From Deltaproteobacteria bacterium (GTDB taxonomy: Bacteria; Myxococcota_A; Polyangia; JAAYKL01): a DNA stretch of 33,899 nt. The translations under genes were made by a program, and so were the position numbers. The notes beneath the pieces are model-generated. The model did no database searches. It saw nothing but the letters and a program-made list of their open reading frames with translations, and had not been told where the DNA came from. Every line of letters starts with the position of its first letter. The stretch's first letter is position 1. Below are positions 16,011 through 23,232 of this stretch, piece after piece. The stretch is from positions 1 through 33,899 of the forward strand of contig JAKQNG010000006.1 in assembly GCA_029565915.1 (NCBI GenBank). The letters are read 5' to 3'.

Positions 16011-16745
16011 TCACTGGCCCGTGGGCATCATGAGAGGTCGAAACACAATGTTCACGGCACGGTTCAGCTTGTTGGTGCTCTTCAGGAAGCCGGGTTTCTG
16101 CCGCAGAGGATCGGTCCGCGTTCCGGTCAACTGTCCCACCACTTCAATGCCTCCCGCGTTTTCAAACAGCAGATTGCCCTCGACGCCGTGGATGGTCACC
16201 AGCAGGGAAGCGGCGGTGACCTTTCCGCTGTAGCTTCCACCCGTCCAGAAGCGCTGGCCGAATGACCGCATGTCCTCCGCCACACCGTGCCACCGGACGA
16301 TATCCTGGTTCAGCGGAGCGGTAACGGCGATAATGGCCGGATCCAGCACGGCATCGATGCCGTATTGACCTGCCAGGGATACCGCGCAGGTCCTCCACAC
16401 CTGCTGGTAGCGCGCCTCATCAACGCTGCCGTCCGTTGACTTGAATACCCCACCACCTGAAAACACCTGCTGCTTCCAGCATTCACTCCATATCTCCGGC
16501 TTGATCAGCGTGATTCCAAAGGGCGCAAATTTCCGAGCGAGGATGCCAACCAATTGATCCTGTATCTGCCGGCCCTCCGGATCATCGTCAGTGAACAACG
16601 GAACGAGAGCAACGGTATGGACATACTGGAAGAACGTGTCTCTTGGAACCGTCCTGCACCGGTACGGATGAAGGCTCGGCGGCCCGCCACAGGAAGCAAG
16701 TGACAGCGCTGTTACGACAACAAGGAAAAGCGGGACACTTCGCAC
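16011..16745 (-). CDS. Small lipoprotein of unknown function, possibly TolB-N/LpoB-like
   Basis: Predicted lipoprotein of about 244 residues with signal segment RSVPLFLVVVTALSLASC (lipobox LASC, Cys19). The mature part contains HTVALVPLFTDDDPEGRQIQ, then LVGILARKFAPFGITLIKPE, a pattern of one strand then a helix then a strand that recalls the TolB-N/LpoB/CsgG class of outer-membrane lipoproteins; this fold guess is inference. The C-terminal half is beta-rich with no catalytic motif. I chose the GTG at 16745 because GGAGGT lies six bases upstream; ATG codons at 16784 and 16793 are in frame but have no ribosome binding site. Unlike its neighbours it lacks an Asp-rich linker. It diverges from the VWA gene at 16963. 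Confidence 0.75.
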   Translation of the reverse strand: MRSVPLFLVVVTALSLASCGGPPSLHPYRCRTVPRDTFFQYVHTVALVPLFTDDDPEGRQIQDQLVGILARKFAPFGITLIKPEIWSECWKQQVFSGGGVFKSTDGSVDEARYQQVWRTCAVSLAGQYGIDAVLDPAIIAVTAPLNQDIVRWHGVAEDMRSFGQRFWTGGSYSGKVTAASLLVTIHGVEGNLLFENAGGIEVVGQLTGTRTDPLRQKPGFLKSTNKLNRAVNIVFRPLMMPTGQ

Positions 16746-16836
16746 AACGGCACCTCCGGATTTGTCTGCTGTGGCATTCATCATACGAAACATCGGCGGG
16801 AATGACAGCTCGTATTCCGGTGCTGTGGCATGAAAA

Positions 16837-16852
16837 GACCGGATTCCCGGTC
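16837..16852. promoter_or_regulatory. Perfect inverted repeat in a divergent gap
   Basis: GACCGG, loop ATTC, CCGGTC sits in the 217-base gap between the divergent small lipoprotein gene and the first VWA gene. Nearby sequence (CGGGAATGAC at 16797-16806) resembles common short REP-like elements, so this may be a decayed intergenic repeat rather than an operator. Confidence 0.3.
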
Positions 16853-16916
16853 GGACGACGGGACACACGTCATCGGTCCCCGTAAAAAAGTTACTGCGGT
16901 TATTCCGTGCCACCGA

Positions 16917-16922
16917 TATAAT
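16917..16922 (+). promoter_or_regulatory. -10 box of the first VWA lipoprotein gene
   Basis: A perfect TATAAT in an AT-richer stretch 40 bases upstream of the ATG at 16963. No good -35 is visible at 16-18 bases. The downstream context TATAATCGG is the same as at the lipoprotein gene starting at 3191. Confidence 0.45.
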
Positions 16923-16962
16923 CGGGTCATATCCAATGATTTCGCAACAGACCGGAGGGGCC

Positions 16963-18975
16963 ATGAAAACCTTCTTGATGACGACGCTGGTGACGCTGGT
17001 GTTGATGCTGTCCGCGGGCTGCGATCCGGACAAGGGCTCCGGCGGAACGACGGACACGACGGACACGGATACCGATACCGACGCAGATACGGACAGTGAC
17101 ACGGACACGGACACCGACGCGGACACGGACGCGGACACCGACACAGATGCGGACACGGACACAGATGCGGACACCGACACAGACACAGACACGGACACAG
17201 ACACGGACACAGACACGGACACGGACACGGAGCCGGCGGCACCGGACACCGAACCCCTGGCCTGGAACCAGAGCCTCCGCGGCGTGGACATCCTGGTGGT
17301 CATTGACAACTCCAGCTCCATGGCAGAGGAGCAGGAAATCCTGGCGACATCGTTCTTTCCCCTCATCAACTCGCTGGTTCACCCCTTGCCCGGCTGGCCC
17401 TATCCGGCCATGGACAACATCCGGATCGCCATCACCACGTCGGACATGGGACTGCAGTGGGGCGGCAACGCGTTCGACCCCGCAGAGGACGGCTGGCCGG
17501 CCGCAAATCCCCCGTCGGGCTGCACAGAACCCCTGGGCAACAACGGCGCCTTCCTCACCGACAACCTGGTGGCATCGGTCGACCTGGCGGAGTACGTCAT
17601 TCGATGCGACGAAAGTGCGGCCCAGTGCCCCGCGGGCTGGAACTGCGAAGCCATCGATGCCAACGGCGTGGGCACCTGCGCGGACAGCAGCGGCAACGGC
17701 ACGGGCCTGAGCTGCCCCAACTCCCCCGCGGCGGTCGGCGAAGCCTGGTTTGATCCGGACAGCGGCCACTGGTCGATTCCGGACATGGCCCTCTCCACCG
17801 CCTGTCTCGCCACCGCGGGCATCGAGGGCTGCGGTTTCGAGCAGCAGCTCGTGGCGGCCGCAGCCGGGCTGAACGGGGACGGCATCGATACGGGTTTCAT
17901 GCGAATGGATGCCGTGCTGGTGGTGCTCATCGTCTCCGATGAAGGGGACTGCTCCATGAAGGACGGTCCCTCGCTGTTCGCATCGGACGAAGTGCAGGAC
18001 CAGTATCAGCGCAACATCGCCTGCGGCAGCCATCCGGAATTCCTCTACACCGTTGCTGAAATCCGGCAGATGATCACCGAGGCCAGAGCCCGGGTATCCG
18101 GCGCGGACGGCGCTGCGGATGCAGTGATCTTCGCGGCCATCGCCGGTGTTCCCCACCAGGGGCTGTACGCAAACGCCTGTCAGGGGCGGGGTTCCGAAAT
18201 CGCCGGCTGTCTCGACATCCCGCTGGAACACGGCACCATGGGTGACCCCGGCATTGTCCAGCGCCTGCCGCCCAACGCCAGTTCCGGTCCGCTGGCCTCC
18301 TATTTCGAATACGCCTGCGAGCGGTTCAACGACGACAGCGATCCCGTCACCGAGGCCTATCCGGGCACCCGCTATGTGCAGCTCGCAGGGGAATACGGCA
18401 ACCGGAGCTTTGTGTATTCCATCTGCAACGAGGACTGGTCGCCGGCCATGGAGGAAATCGCCGCGATGATTGCGCAGAACCTCACCGGAACATGCCACGA
18501 AACCCGCCTGCAATACGACTCCGCGGCCCAGAGTGCCCGGTGCGACGTGGTGCTCCACTTCCCGGGCACCGACTGTCCCGCACCTCCGGGCGGCGCGCAA
18601 TGGGCTTCTCTTGCACCGGTGGGCGACAGTGAGAACCCGGTCGTGGCCTGCACGCTGCCGAAAATCGCCATCCCCCTGGCATGTCCTTCCCAACTGCAGA
18701 TGGATGCCATCTCCGCGGGCCAGTTCGGCTGGTTCTATTGTGAAAACGAGGGAGAATCCTTCCTCGGCGCCTGCCGCGACGGAAAGGACAACGACATGGA
18801 CGGCGACATCGACTGCGACGACATCGACTGTGAATACTGCGGCGACTGCGGCAGCAACGAGGACGACCCGCTGTCCTGCCCGGCCCTCTGTCCCTTCACG
18901 GTCACGCTGACCAACGCCGCCGTTGAGGCGGCCGATGCCGCAACGCAGCGAATCCTGCAATGTCCGAGGCCATGA
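16963..18975 (+). CDS. VWA-domain lipoprotein with Asp-Thr linker and MopE-like metal-binding motif (paralogue 1)
   Basis: Predicted lipoprotein of about 670 residues. The signal peptide ends in LSAGC (Cys20). Residues about 30-90 are an Asp-Thr/Asp-Ala linker. A von Willebrand factor A-like domain follows, with the MIDAS sequence VVIDNSSSM (Asp115, Ser117, Ser119), the ITTSDMG segment and VLIVSDEGD, which fit the remaining metal-site residues. Several Cys pairs occur in the inserts (QCPAGWNCEA, GVGTCADSSG). The C-terminal region carries CRDGKDNDMDGDIDCDDIDC, the Cys/Asp motif seen in MopE-like myxobacterial proteins. GGAGGGG two bases before the ATG sets the start. The next gene encodes a shorter paralogue, 49 bases downstream. 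Likely a divalent-metal-dependent binding protein on the cell surface; the ligand is unknown. Confidence 0.9.
   Translation: MKTFLMTTLVTLVLMLSAGCDPDKGSGGTTDTTDTDTDTDADTDSDTDTDTDADTDADTDTDADTDTDADTDTDTDTDTDTDTDTDTDTEPAAPDTEPLAWNQSLRGVDILVVIDNSSSMAEEQEILATSFFPLINSLVHPLPGWPYPAMDNIRIAITTSDMGLQWGGNAFDPAEDGWPAANPPSGCTEPLGNNGAFLTDNLVASVDLAEYVIRCDESAAQCPAGWNCEAIDANGVGTCADSSGNGTGLSCPNSPAAVGEAWFDPDSGHWSIPDMALSTACLATAGIEGCGFEQQLVAAAAGLNGDGIDTGFMRMDAVLVVLIVSDEGDCSMKDGPSLFASDEVQDQYQRNIACGSHPEFLYTVAEIRQMITEARARVSGADGAADAVIFAAIAGVPHQGLYANACQGRGSEIAGCLDIPLEHGTMGDPGIVQRLPPNASSGPLASYFEYACERFNDDSDPVTEAYPGTRYVQLAGEYGNRSFVYSICNEDWSPAMEEIAAMIAQNLTGTCHETRLQYDSAAQSARCDVVLHFPGTDCPAPPGGAQWASLAPVGDSENPVVACTLPKIAIPLACPSQLQMDAISAGQFGWFYCENEGESFLGACRDGKDNDMDGDIDCDDIDCEYCGDCGSNEDDPLSCPALCPFTVTLTNAAVEAADAATQRILQCPRP
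17061..17231 (+). repeat. In-frame tandem repeat encoding the Asp-Thr linker of VWA paralogue 1
   Basis: The tract is built of GACACG/GACACA/GACGCG hexamers with a longer unit (GACGCGGACACCGACACA-like) repeated. It changes linker length in steps of two residues. The reverse strand reads as a long Ser-Val shadow ORF, which is not a gene. Confidence 0.85.
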
Positions 18976-19024
18976 ACAAGGATCAATCGCGGGAAAGCAA
19001 TCCCGTCAACTCGATGGAGGAATC

Positions 19025-20245
19025 ATGAAAACCGCGCTTTTTCTTCTCCTGCTTTTTTCAGTGGCCTGCAATCCGCCGCAGGACAACGGTGACTCGACGA
19101 ACACCGGCGACGGCGACACGGACGGGGACGCCGACACGGAACCGCTTTACACCGGGCCCCTGCAGGGACTGGACGTGCTCGTGGTTATCGACAACTCCAG
19201 CTCCATGGCGCAGGAGCAGGCCATCCTCGGGAACGCCCTCTTCGCCCTGGTGCAGACCCTGCGCAGCGGTCCGGCGGCGGATCTGCGGCTGGCCTTCACC
19301 ACCACGGACATGGGCCTCCAGTGGGGCGGCAACCCGATTGACCCCGAAGACGACGGCTGGCCCGACAATGCATTGCCCATCGGCTGCGAAAACCCTCTGG
19401 GAAACAACGGCGCCTTCCTCACCGACTATGCCGATGCGGCGACGACGGTGGGCGATCTGCAGCGGGACTGCCCGGCATCCCCCGACTCACTGGAGCAGTT
19501 ATTCCTGAGCGCGGAACACTGGACGGGCGACGATCTGGCCCTGGCCGCCTCGTGCATGGCGGACCCGGGCATCGAGGGCTGCGGCTTCGAACAGCAGCTC
19601 ATCGCCGCGGTCAAAGGGCTTTCCGGTGACGGCATCGCCACGGGCTTCCTCCGACCGGAGGCCCTGCTGCTGGTCCTCGTCGTCTCGGACGAAGAAGACG
19701 CCTCCCTTGATGACGGGCCCGACCTGTTTGCCACGGACGAAATGGTGAATATGTACGAGCGCAACATCGCCGTGGGGCACCACCCCGAGTATCTGTACAC
19801 GCCCGCCGAGGTGAAGCAGATGATGCTGGACGCAAAGGCGCAGGTCTCCGGCGCAATCCGGGCCGGCGGATCGGTGATGTTCGCCGCCATCACGGGCGTA
19901 CCCCACGAGGGAGAGGGCGCAACGGCGTGCCAGGGCAGTGGTACGGACGTCGCCGCCTGCCTGGATGTGGCGCTGGAAGAGGGCACCATGGGCGAACCGG
20001 AGACCATCACGCGAATTCCTGCATCGGGTGGGACGATTGAAGCCGCCTACTTCGAATATGCCTGCGAGCGCCGGGACGGCGACGTACCCATCACCCAGGC
20101 CTTTCCGGGCACCCGGTTCGTTGCGCTGGCCCAGCTCTTCGGCGACATGGGCTACGTCTATTCCATCTGCAACGAAGACTGGCGCCCGGCCATGAACGCC
20201 ATCGCCTCCCGCGTCGAAGAACGCCTCCGGACCACCTCCCGCTGA
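19025..20245 (+). CDS. VWA-domain lipoprotein (paralogue 2)
   Basis: Lipoprotein of about 406 residues, a shorter paralogue of the preceding gene. The signal peptide ends in FSVAC (Cys15), then a short linker (GDGDTDGDADTEP), then the VWA domain with MIDAS VVIDNSSSM (Asp56, Ser58, Ser60), FTTTDMGLQWGGN, GCENPLGNNGAFLTDYAD, GIEGCGFEQQLIAA and VLVVSDEED. It shares these blocks almost word for word with paralogue 1 (DMGLQWGGN, LGNNGAFLTD, GIEGCGFEQQL, SICNEDW) but lacks the Cys-rich insert and ends before the MopE-like C-terminal region. GGAGG lies four bases before the ATG. Tandem duplication followed by loss or gain of the C-terminal module is the simplest reading. Confidence 0.9.
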   Translation: MKTALFLLLLFSVACNPPQDNGDSTNTGDGDTDGDADTEPLYTGPLQGLDVLVVIDNSSSMAQEQAILGNALFALVQTLRSGPAADLRLAFTTTDMGLQWGGNPIDPEDDGWPDNALPIGCENPLGNNGAFLTDYADAATTVGDLQRDCPASPDSLEQLFLSAEHWTGDDLALAASCMADPGIEGCGFEQQLIAAVKGLSGDGIATGFLRPEALLLVLVVSDEEDASLDDGPDLFATDEMVNMYERNIAVGHHPEYLYTPAEVKQMMLDAKAQVSGAIRAGGSVMFAAITGVPHEGEGATACQGSGTDVAACLDVALEEGTMGEPETITRIPASGGTIEAAYFEYACERRDGDVPITQAFPGTRFVALAQLFGDMGYVYSICNEDWRPAMNAIASRVEERLRTTSR

Positions 20246-20317
20246 ATTCCCTGCCGACTGGATTGCCTCTTTCATCAAGCAGAATAGAAAATAAACTTCA
20301 AAATTCGCGGCAATTTA

Positions 20318-20346
20318 TTTACCATACTTTAAAAATCGAGTAGCAT
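20318..20346 (+). promoter_or_regulatory. Candidate promoter placing the AAA ATPase start at the transcript 5' end
   Basis: TTTACC (20318-20323), a 17-base spacer, and TAGCAT (20341-20346) lie in a locally AT-rich stretch. The -10 ends six bases before the ATG at 20353 and no Shine-Dalgarno sequence is present, which is the arrangement expected of a leaderless transcript. Confidence 0.35.
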
Positions 20347-20352
20347 TGGCAC

Positions 20353-21516
20353 ATGATACAAAGACAGCTGAAAATTCATATGGATAGCCAGCAGAGCTTC
20401 TTCCTCTTCGGGGCCCGCGGCACCGGGAAAACCACCCTTCTGCACCAGATCTTCCCGTCGGAAGAGGTTTTGTGGATCGATCTGCTGCAGCTCGAAGAAC
20501 AGGATACGTTCAGCCGCACACCCCTGGAACTCGAACGCCGTCTGCGGGCGAGGAAGAACCCCACCCGGTGGGTGGTCATCGATGAGATTCAAAAAATCCC
20601 GCGGCTCCTCGACGAGGTGCACCGGTTGATCGAAAGCGACAAGGTGGCCTTCGCCCTGACCGGTTCGAGCAGCCGCAAGCTGAATCGGGGTGCCGCCAAC
20701 CTGCTGGCCGGACGCGCCTTCGTGCACACCCTCCACCCTCTGTGCGCCGCGGAAATCCCCGATCTGGACGAGCGCACCGCCATGCGGTCCGGGATGATGC
20801 CCATGGCCTTCACGCTCGCCACCGACCCGGAGCGGGAGCAGTTTCTCCGCGCCTATGCCCTCACCTACATCAAGGAAGAAATCCAGGAAGAACAACTGGT
20901 CCGCAGATTGCCGCCGTTCCGCGCGTTTCTCGAAGTGGCCGCGCAGGCCAACGGCAAGATCGTCAATTTTTTGAAAATGGGCCGGGCGGCCGGCGTTGCC
21001 CCGGCGACCATCCGTTCCTATTTCGACATTCTCGAAGAAACCCTGATCGGTTTCTTTTTACCCGCCTGGCACCGCTCCGTGCGGAAGCGGCAGCTGTCGA
21101 GTCCCAAATTCTACTTCTTCGATTGCGGTGTCAAACGGGCCCTCGACCGGACGCTCACCATCGATCTCGCTCCCGGGACCGGTGCGTTCGGCGAAGCCTT
21201 CGAGCATTTTCTGATCCTCGAAATCCGCAAATGTGCCATCTACCGCTTTCCCGACTGGCAGTTCTTCTATCTGAATACGGGCTCTGATGTGGAAATTGAT
21301 CTGATCATCGAACGTCCGGGACTTCCGCTGGTCCTCATCGAAATCAAATCCGCTGACCGGGTTGACGAGCGCGATGTCAAGCACCTCGCATCCCTGGGGC
21401 AGGAGATGACGGAACCGCTCCTCTTGTGCGCGAGCCGCGAAAAACAGCGCCGCAGAATCGGCAGCGTCCTGTGCCTGCACTGGAAAGACGCCCTCGAAGA
21501 ACTCGGGTTGATCTGA
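20353..21516 (+). CDS. AAA family ATPase with DUF4143 (PD-(D/E)XK-like) C-terminal domain
   Basis: ATPase of 387 residues of the widespread AAA_14/DUF4143 type. The N-terminal P-loop domain has Walker A GARGTGKTT (Lys26), Walker B WVVIDEIQ (Asp77-Glu78) and the sensor-like ALTGSSSRKL. A winged-helix-like middle region follows (VAPATIRSYFDILEETLIGFFL). The DUF4143 domain at about 240-385 contains GEAFEHFLILEIRK, then VEIDLII (Asp316) and VLIEIKSA (Glu330, Lys332), the pattern of a PD-(D/E)XK nuclease-like fold. Proteins of this family are common, often horizontally mobile, and mostly of unknown role; toxin-antitoxin or defence functions have been suggested for some. It stands alone between the VWA pair and the kinase-like gene, in an AT-rich upstream context unlike its neighbours. 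Confidence 0.93.
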   Translation: MIQRQLKIHMDSQQSFFLFGARGTGKTTLLHQIFPSEEVLWIDLLQLEEQDTFSRTPLELERRLRARKNPTRWVVIDEIQKIPRLLDEVHRLIESDKVAFALTGSSSRKLNRGAANLLAGRAFVHTLHPLCAAEIPDLDERTAMRSGMMPMAFTLATDPEREQFLRAYALTYIKEEIQEEQLVRRLPPFRAFLEVAAQANGKIVNFLKMGRAAGVAPATIRSYFDILEETLIGFFLPAWHRSVRKRQLSSPKFYFFDCGVKRALDRTLTIDLAPGTGAFGEAFEHFLILEIRKCAIYRFPDWQFFYLNTGSDVEIDLIIERPGLPLVLIEIKSADRVDERDVKHLASLGQEMTEPLLLCASREKQRRRIGSVLCLHWKDALEELGLI

Positions 21517-21566
21517 CCATCGAAGGCGGAGCCCGGCCGTGGCTTCAAACTCCCGTCATCCGGATA

Positions 21567-23129
21567 TCAGAACTTCTGGGTGAATCCCAGGGCGGCTTCC
21601 ATGGCGGACACGGCTGCCAGGGCGGAATCCGGCCGGTTTTCGGGCTTCTTGGCCAGCATGGACAGGAGGATCTGCTCCGCTTTGTCGTTGAAGGGAAGGT
21701 TCGGATCAAAGGACCGGATGGGTGGCGCCTGTTCGCGGATGCGCTTGATGAGCGCCTGGGCCACGTTGTCGTCGTCGAAGGGCACCTCGCCCACCAGCAG
21801 CCGGTAGAGCATGATGCCGAAGCTGAAGATGTCCGTGCGGTGATCGACAGGCTTGGCCTGTCCCTGCTCTGGGGAAATGTACTTGATGGTGCCCACCACG
21901 ATGCCCTCCACGGTCAGCCGCGGACCGCCAATGGATTCGGGGCCGATGGCAAACCCGAAATCCGAGAGCTTGGGCACCACGCGCCCGTCCGGCGTCTTGT
22001 GGAGCAGCACGTTGCCAGGCTTCAGGTTCCGGTGGATGAGGTTCATGGCGTGCAGCGCGGAAAGTCCGGCGGCGATGCCCCTCGCGTACTCCATCACCTC
22101 GCGCACGGGCAGGGTGCCGCCCCGGGCCTCGAGTTCTTCGTCGAGGGGCTTGCCGGACACCAGCTCCATGGCCATGAAGGTGGTCCCTTTGGCATCGGTG
22201 CCGAAATCGAACACGGACACGATGTTGGGGTGCTGGACCGCGCTGGCGATCTTGGCCTCCCGCACAAAGCGCTGGGCCTTTTCGGGGTCGGTCTTGATCT
22301 CGTCGTGGAGCACCTTGACCGCGCACTGGCGATTCATCAGCAGATGGTCCGCCCGGTAAATGGTGGCCTGGCCGCCCTGGCCGATTTCCTCAATGATCCG
22401 CAGCCGGTCGCCCACGATGCGCCCCACCAGATCCTTGGAGTCGTGCCGCGCTTCCTTCAGCAGTCCGGGGAACCGGTTGCGCACGGCCTCCACGGCCCCT
22501 TTCACAGCGCCCTGAAAATTCTTGATGGACACGTTTTTGTCGAGGGTGATGCAGTTGGCGAGGGCCTTCGGCAGCACGGGATAGGTTTCGACGAAGCGCT
22601 TCACGTCCGTAAAGAGGACAAACTGCAGGTAGTCCCTTGAAGCGGTGAGGTTCTCCACCGTTCGCGCGATGTGTTCCATGTCGAACCGGTAGGCATCCAC
22701 GAACACGATTTTCACGTGCTCCCGGTTGATGATGTCCTCAATGCCCTCGGTGGTTTTCGCCTCGATGACGTTGGCCACGGTGGGGGTTTCGCGCAGCACG
22801 CGGGAAAGGAGGGCCTGCATGAGGGCATCGCCGTCGATGGTCAGCACGTTGAGCAGGAGTGAACGTTTGAGGGCATCGGACAGCAGGCTGTTCTGCTGGA
22901 GGAACGAGATGCCGCCGGACGTGAGGCCCATGAGCAGGGAGTCCCGCGAAAACGGGTTGTCCGACGGATCGAACTCGTGGGCCACGTGCTGCACCCAGGC
23001 GGTGATCATCGCCGCGTCGTCCTCGGGGACGGGAATGCGGGCGTGCTCCAGCTCGCCGGCGATCATGTCCCGGGTAAAGGCCCGGGCAATCATGCGAAGG
23101 ACGGTCTTGCTCAGTTCGAAATCCGCCAT
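21567..23129 (-). CDS. Hanks-type Ser/Thr kinase-like protein with HRN in place of HRD (predicted pseudokinase)
   Basis: Protein of 520 residues. Residues 1-235 form an unassigned N-terminal region; about 138-215 (VKIVFVDAYRFDMEHIA, YLQFVLFTDVKRFVE) looks alternating alpha/beta and could be receiver-like, which is inference. Residues about 241-505 are a protein kinase domain: glycine loop EIGQGGQATIY, VAIK-type Lys272 (CAVKVL), helix-C Glu291, LIHRNLKPGN at 364-373, DFG at 390-392, and SPEQ near 419-422. The catalytic-loop Asp is replaced by Asn368 (codon AAC), which removes the catalytic base normally needed for phosphotransfer, whereas the nucleotide- and metal-binding residues remain. No membrane segment or C-terminal sensor domain is present. 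The ATG has GAGGGAG five bases upstream. It converges with the AAA gene. Confidence 0.9.
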   Translation of the reverse strand: MADFELSKTVLRMIARAFTRDMIAGELEHARIPVPEDDAAMITAWVQHVAHEFDPSDNPFSRDSLLMGLTSGGISFLQQNSLLSDALKRSLLLNVLTIDGDALMQALLSRVLRETPTVANVIEAKTTEGIEDIINREHVKIVFVDAYRFDMEHIARTVENLTASRDYLQFVLFTDVKRFVETYPVLPKALANCITLDKNVSIKNFQGAVKGAVEAVRNRFPGLLKEARHDSKDLVGRIVGDRLRIIEEIGQGGQATIYRADHLLMNRQCAVKVLHDEIKTDPEKAQRFVREAKIASAVQHPNIVSVFDFGTDAKGTTFMAMELVSGKPLDEELEARGGTLPVREVMEYARGIAAGLSALHAMNLIHRNLKPGNVLLHKTPDGRVVPKLSDFGFAIGPESIGGPRLTVEGIVVGTIKYISPEQGQAKPVDHRTDIFSFGIMLYRLLVGEVPFDDDNVAQALIKRIREQAPPIRSFDPNLPFNDKAEQILLSMLAKKPENRPDSALAAVSAMEAALGFTQKF

Positions 23130-23172
23130 GTGCGCTCCCTCGGGCGGCGGTGTGCGCGCCGGAATCCCACTG

Positions 23173-23193
23173 TATTCCCAACAGATGGGAATA
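23173..23193. promoter_or_regulatory. Inverted repeat upstream of the kinase-like gene
   Basis: TATTCCCA, a five-base loop, TGGGAATA forms an eight-base-pair perfect palindrome 44-64 bases before the kinase-like gene start and just past the end of the SUMF1 lipoprotein gene. No T-tract follows on the minus strand, so an operator is more likely than a terminator. Inference from symmetry and position. Confidence 0.4.
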
Positions 23194-23200
23194 ACAAGCC

Positions 23201-23232
23201 GATAGACGTGGCGACGGTGCTCAGTTCACGAA
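23201..23232 (-). repeat. 32-bp dispersed repeat at a gene end, copy 1
   Basis: Identical over 32 bases to 26429-26460. It spans the stop codon of the SUMF1 lipoprotein gene. The two copies lie at the 3' ends of unrelated genes and are read in different frames, so the match is conserved as DNA, not as protein. Confidence 0.75.

Larger units (their letters stand above)
16746..16962. other. Largest intergenic gap, divergent regulatory region
   Basis: The 217 bases between the small lipoprotein (-) and VWA paralogue 1 (+) hold the inverted repeat at 16837-16852, the -10 box at 16917-16922, and sequence resembling a decayed short intergenic repeat. No ORF of coding quality was found. Confidence 0.4.

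Noticed and set aside
16011-17369. Ser-Val repeat N-terminal extension of the small lipoprotein ORF
   Set aside because: The Ser-Val run is the antisense of the Asp-Thr stalk of the VWA gene. The true start, with GGAGGT, is at 16745.
20353-21516. Toxin-antitoxin module centred on the AAA/DUF4143 ATPase
   Set aside because: No small partner gene overlaps or adjoins it; the neighbours are a VWA lipoprotein and a convergent kinase-like gene.
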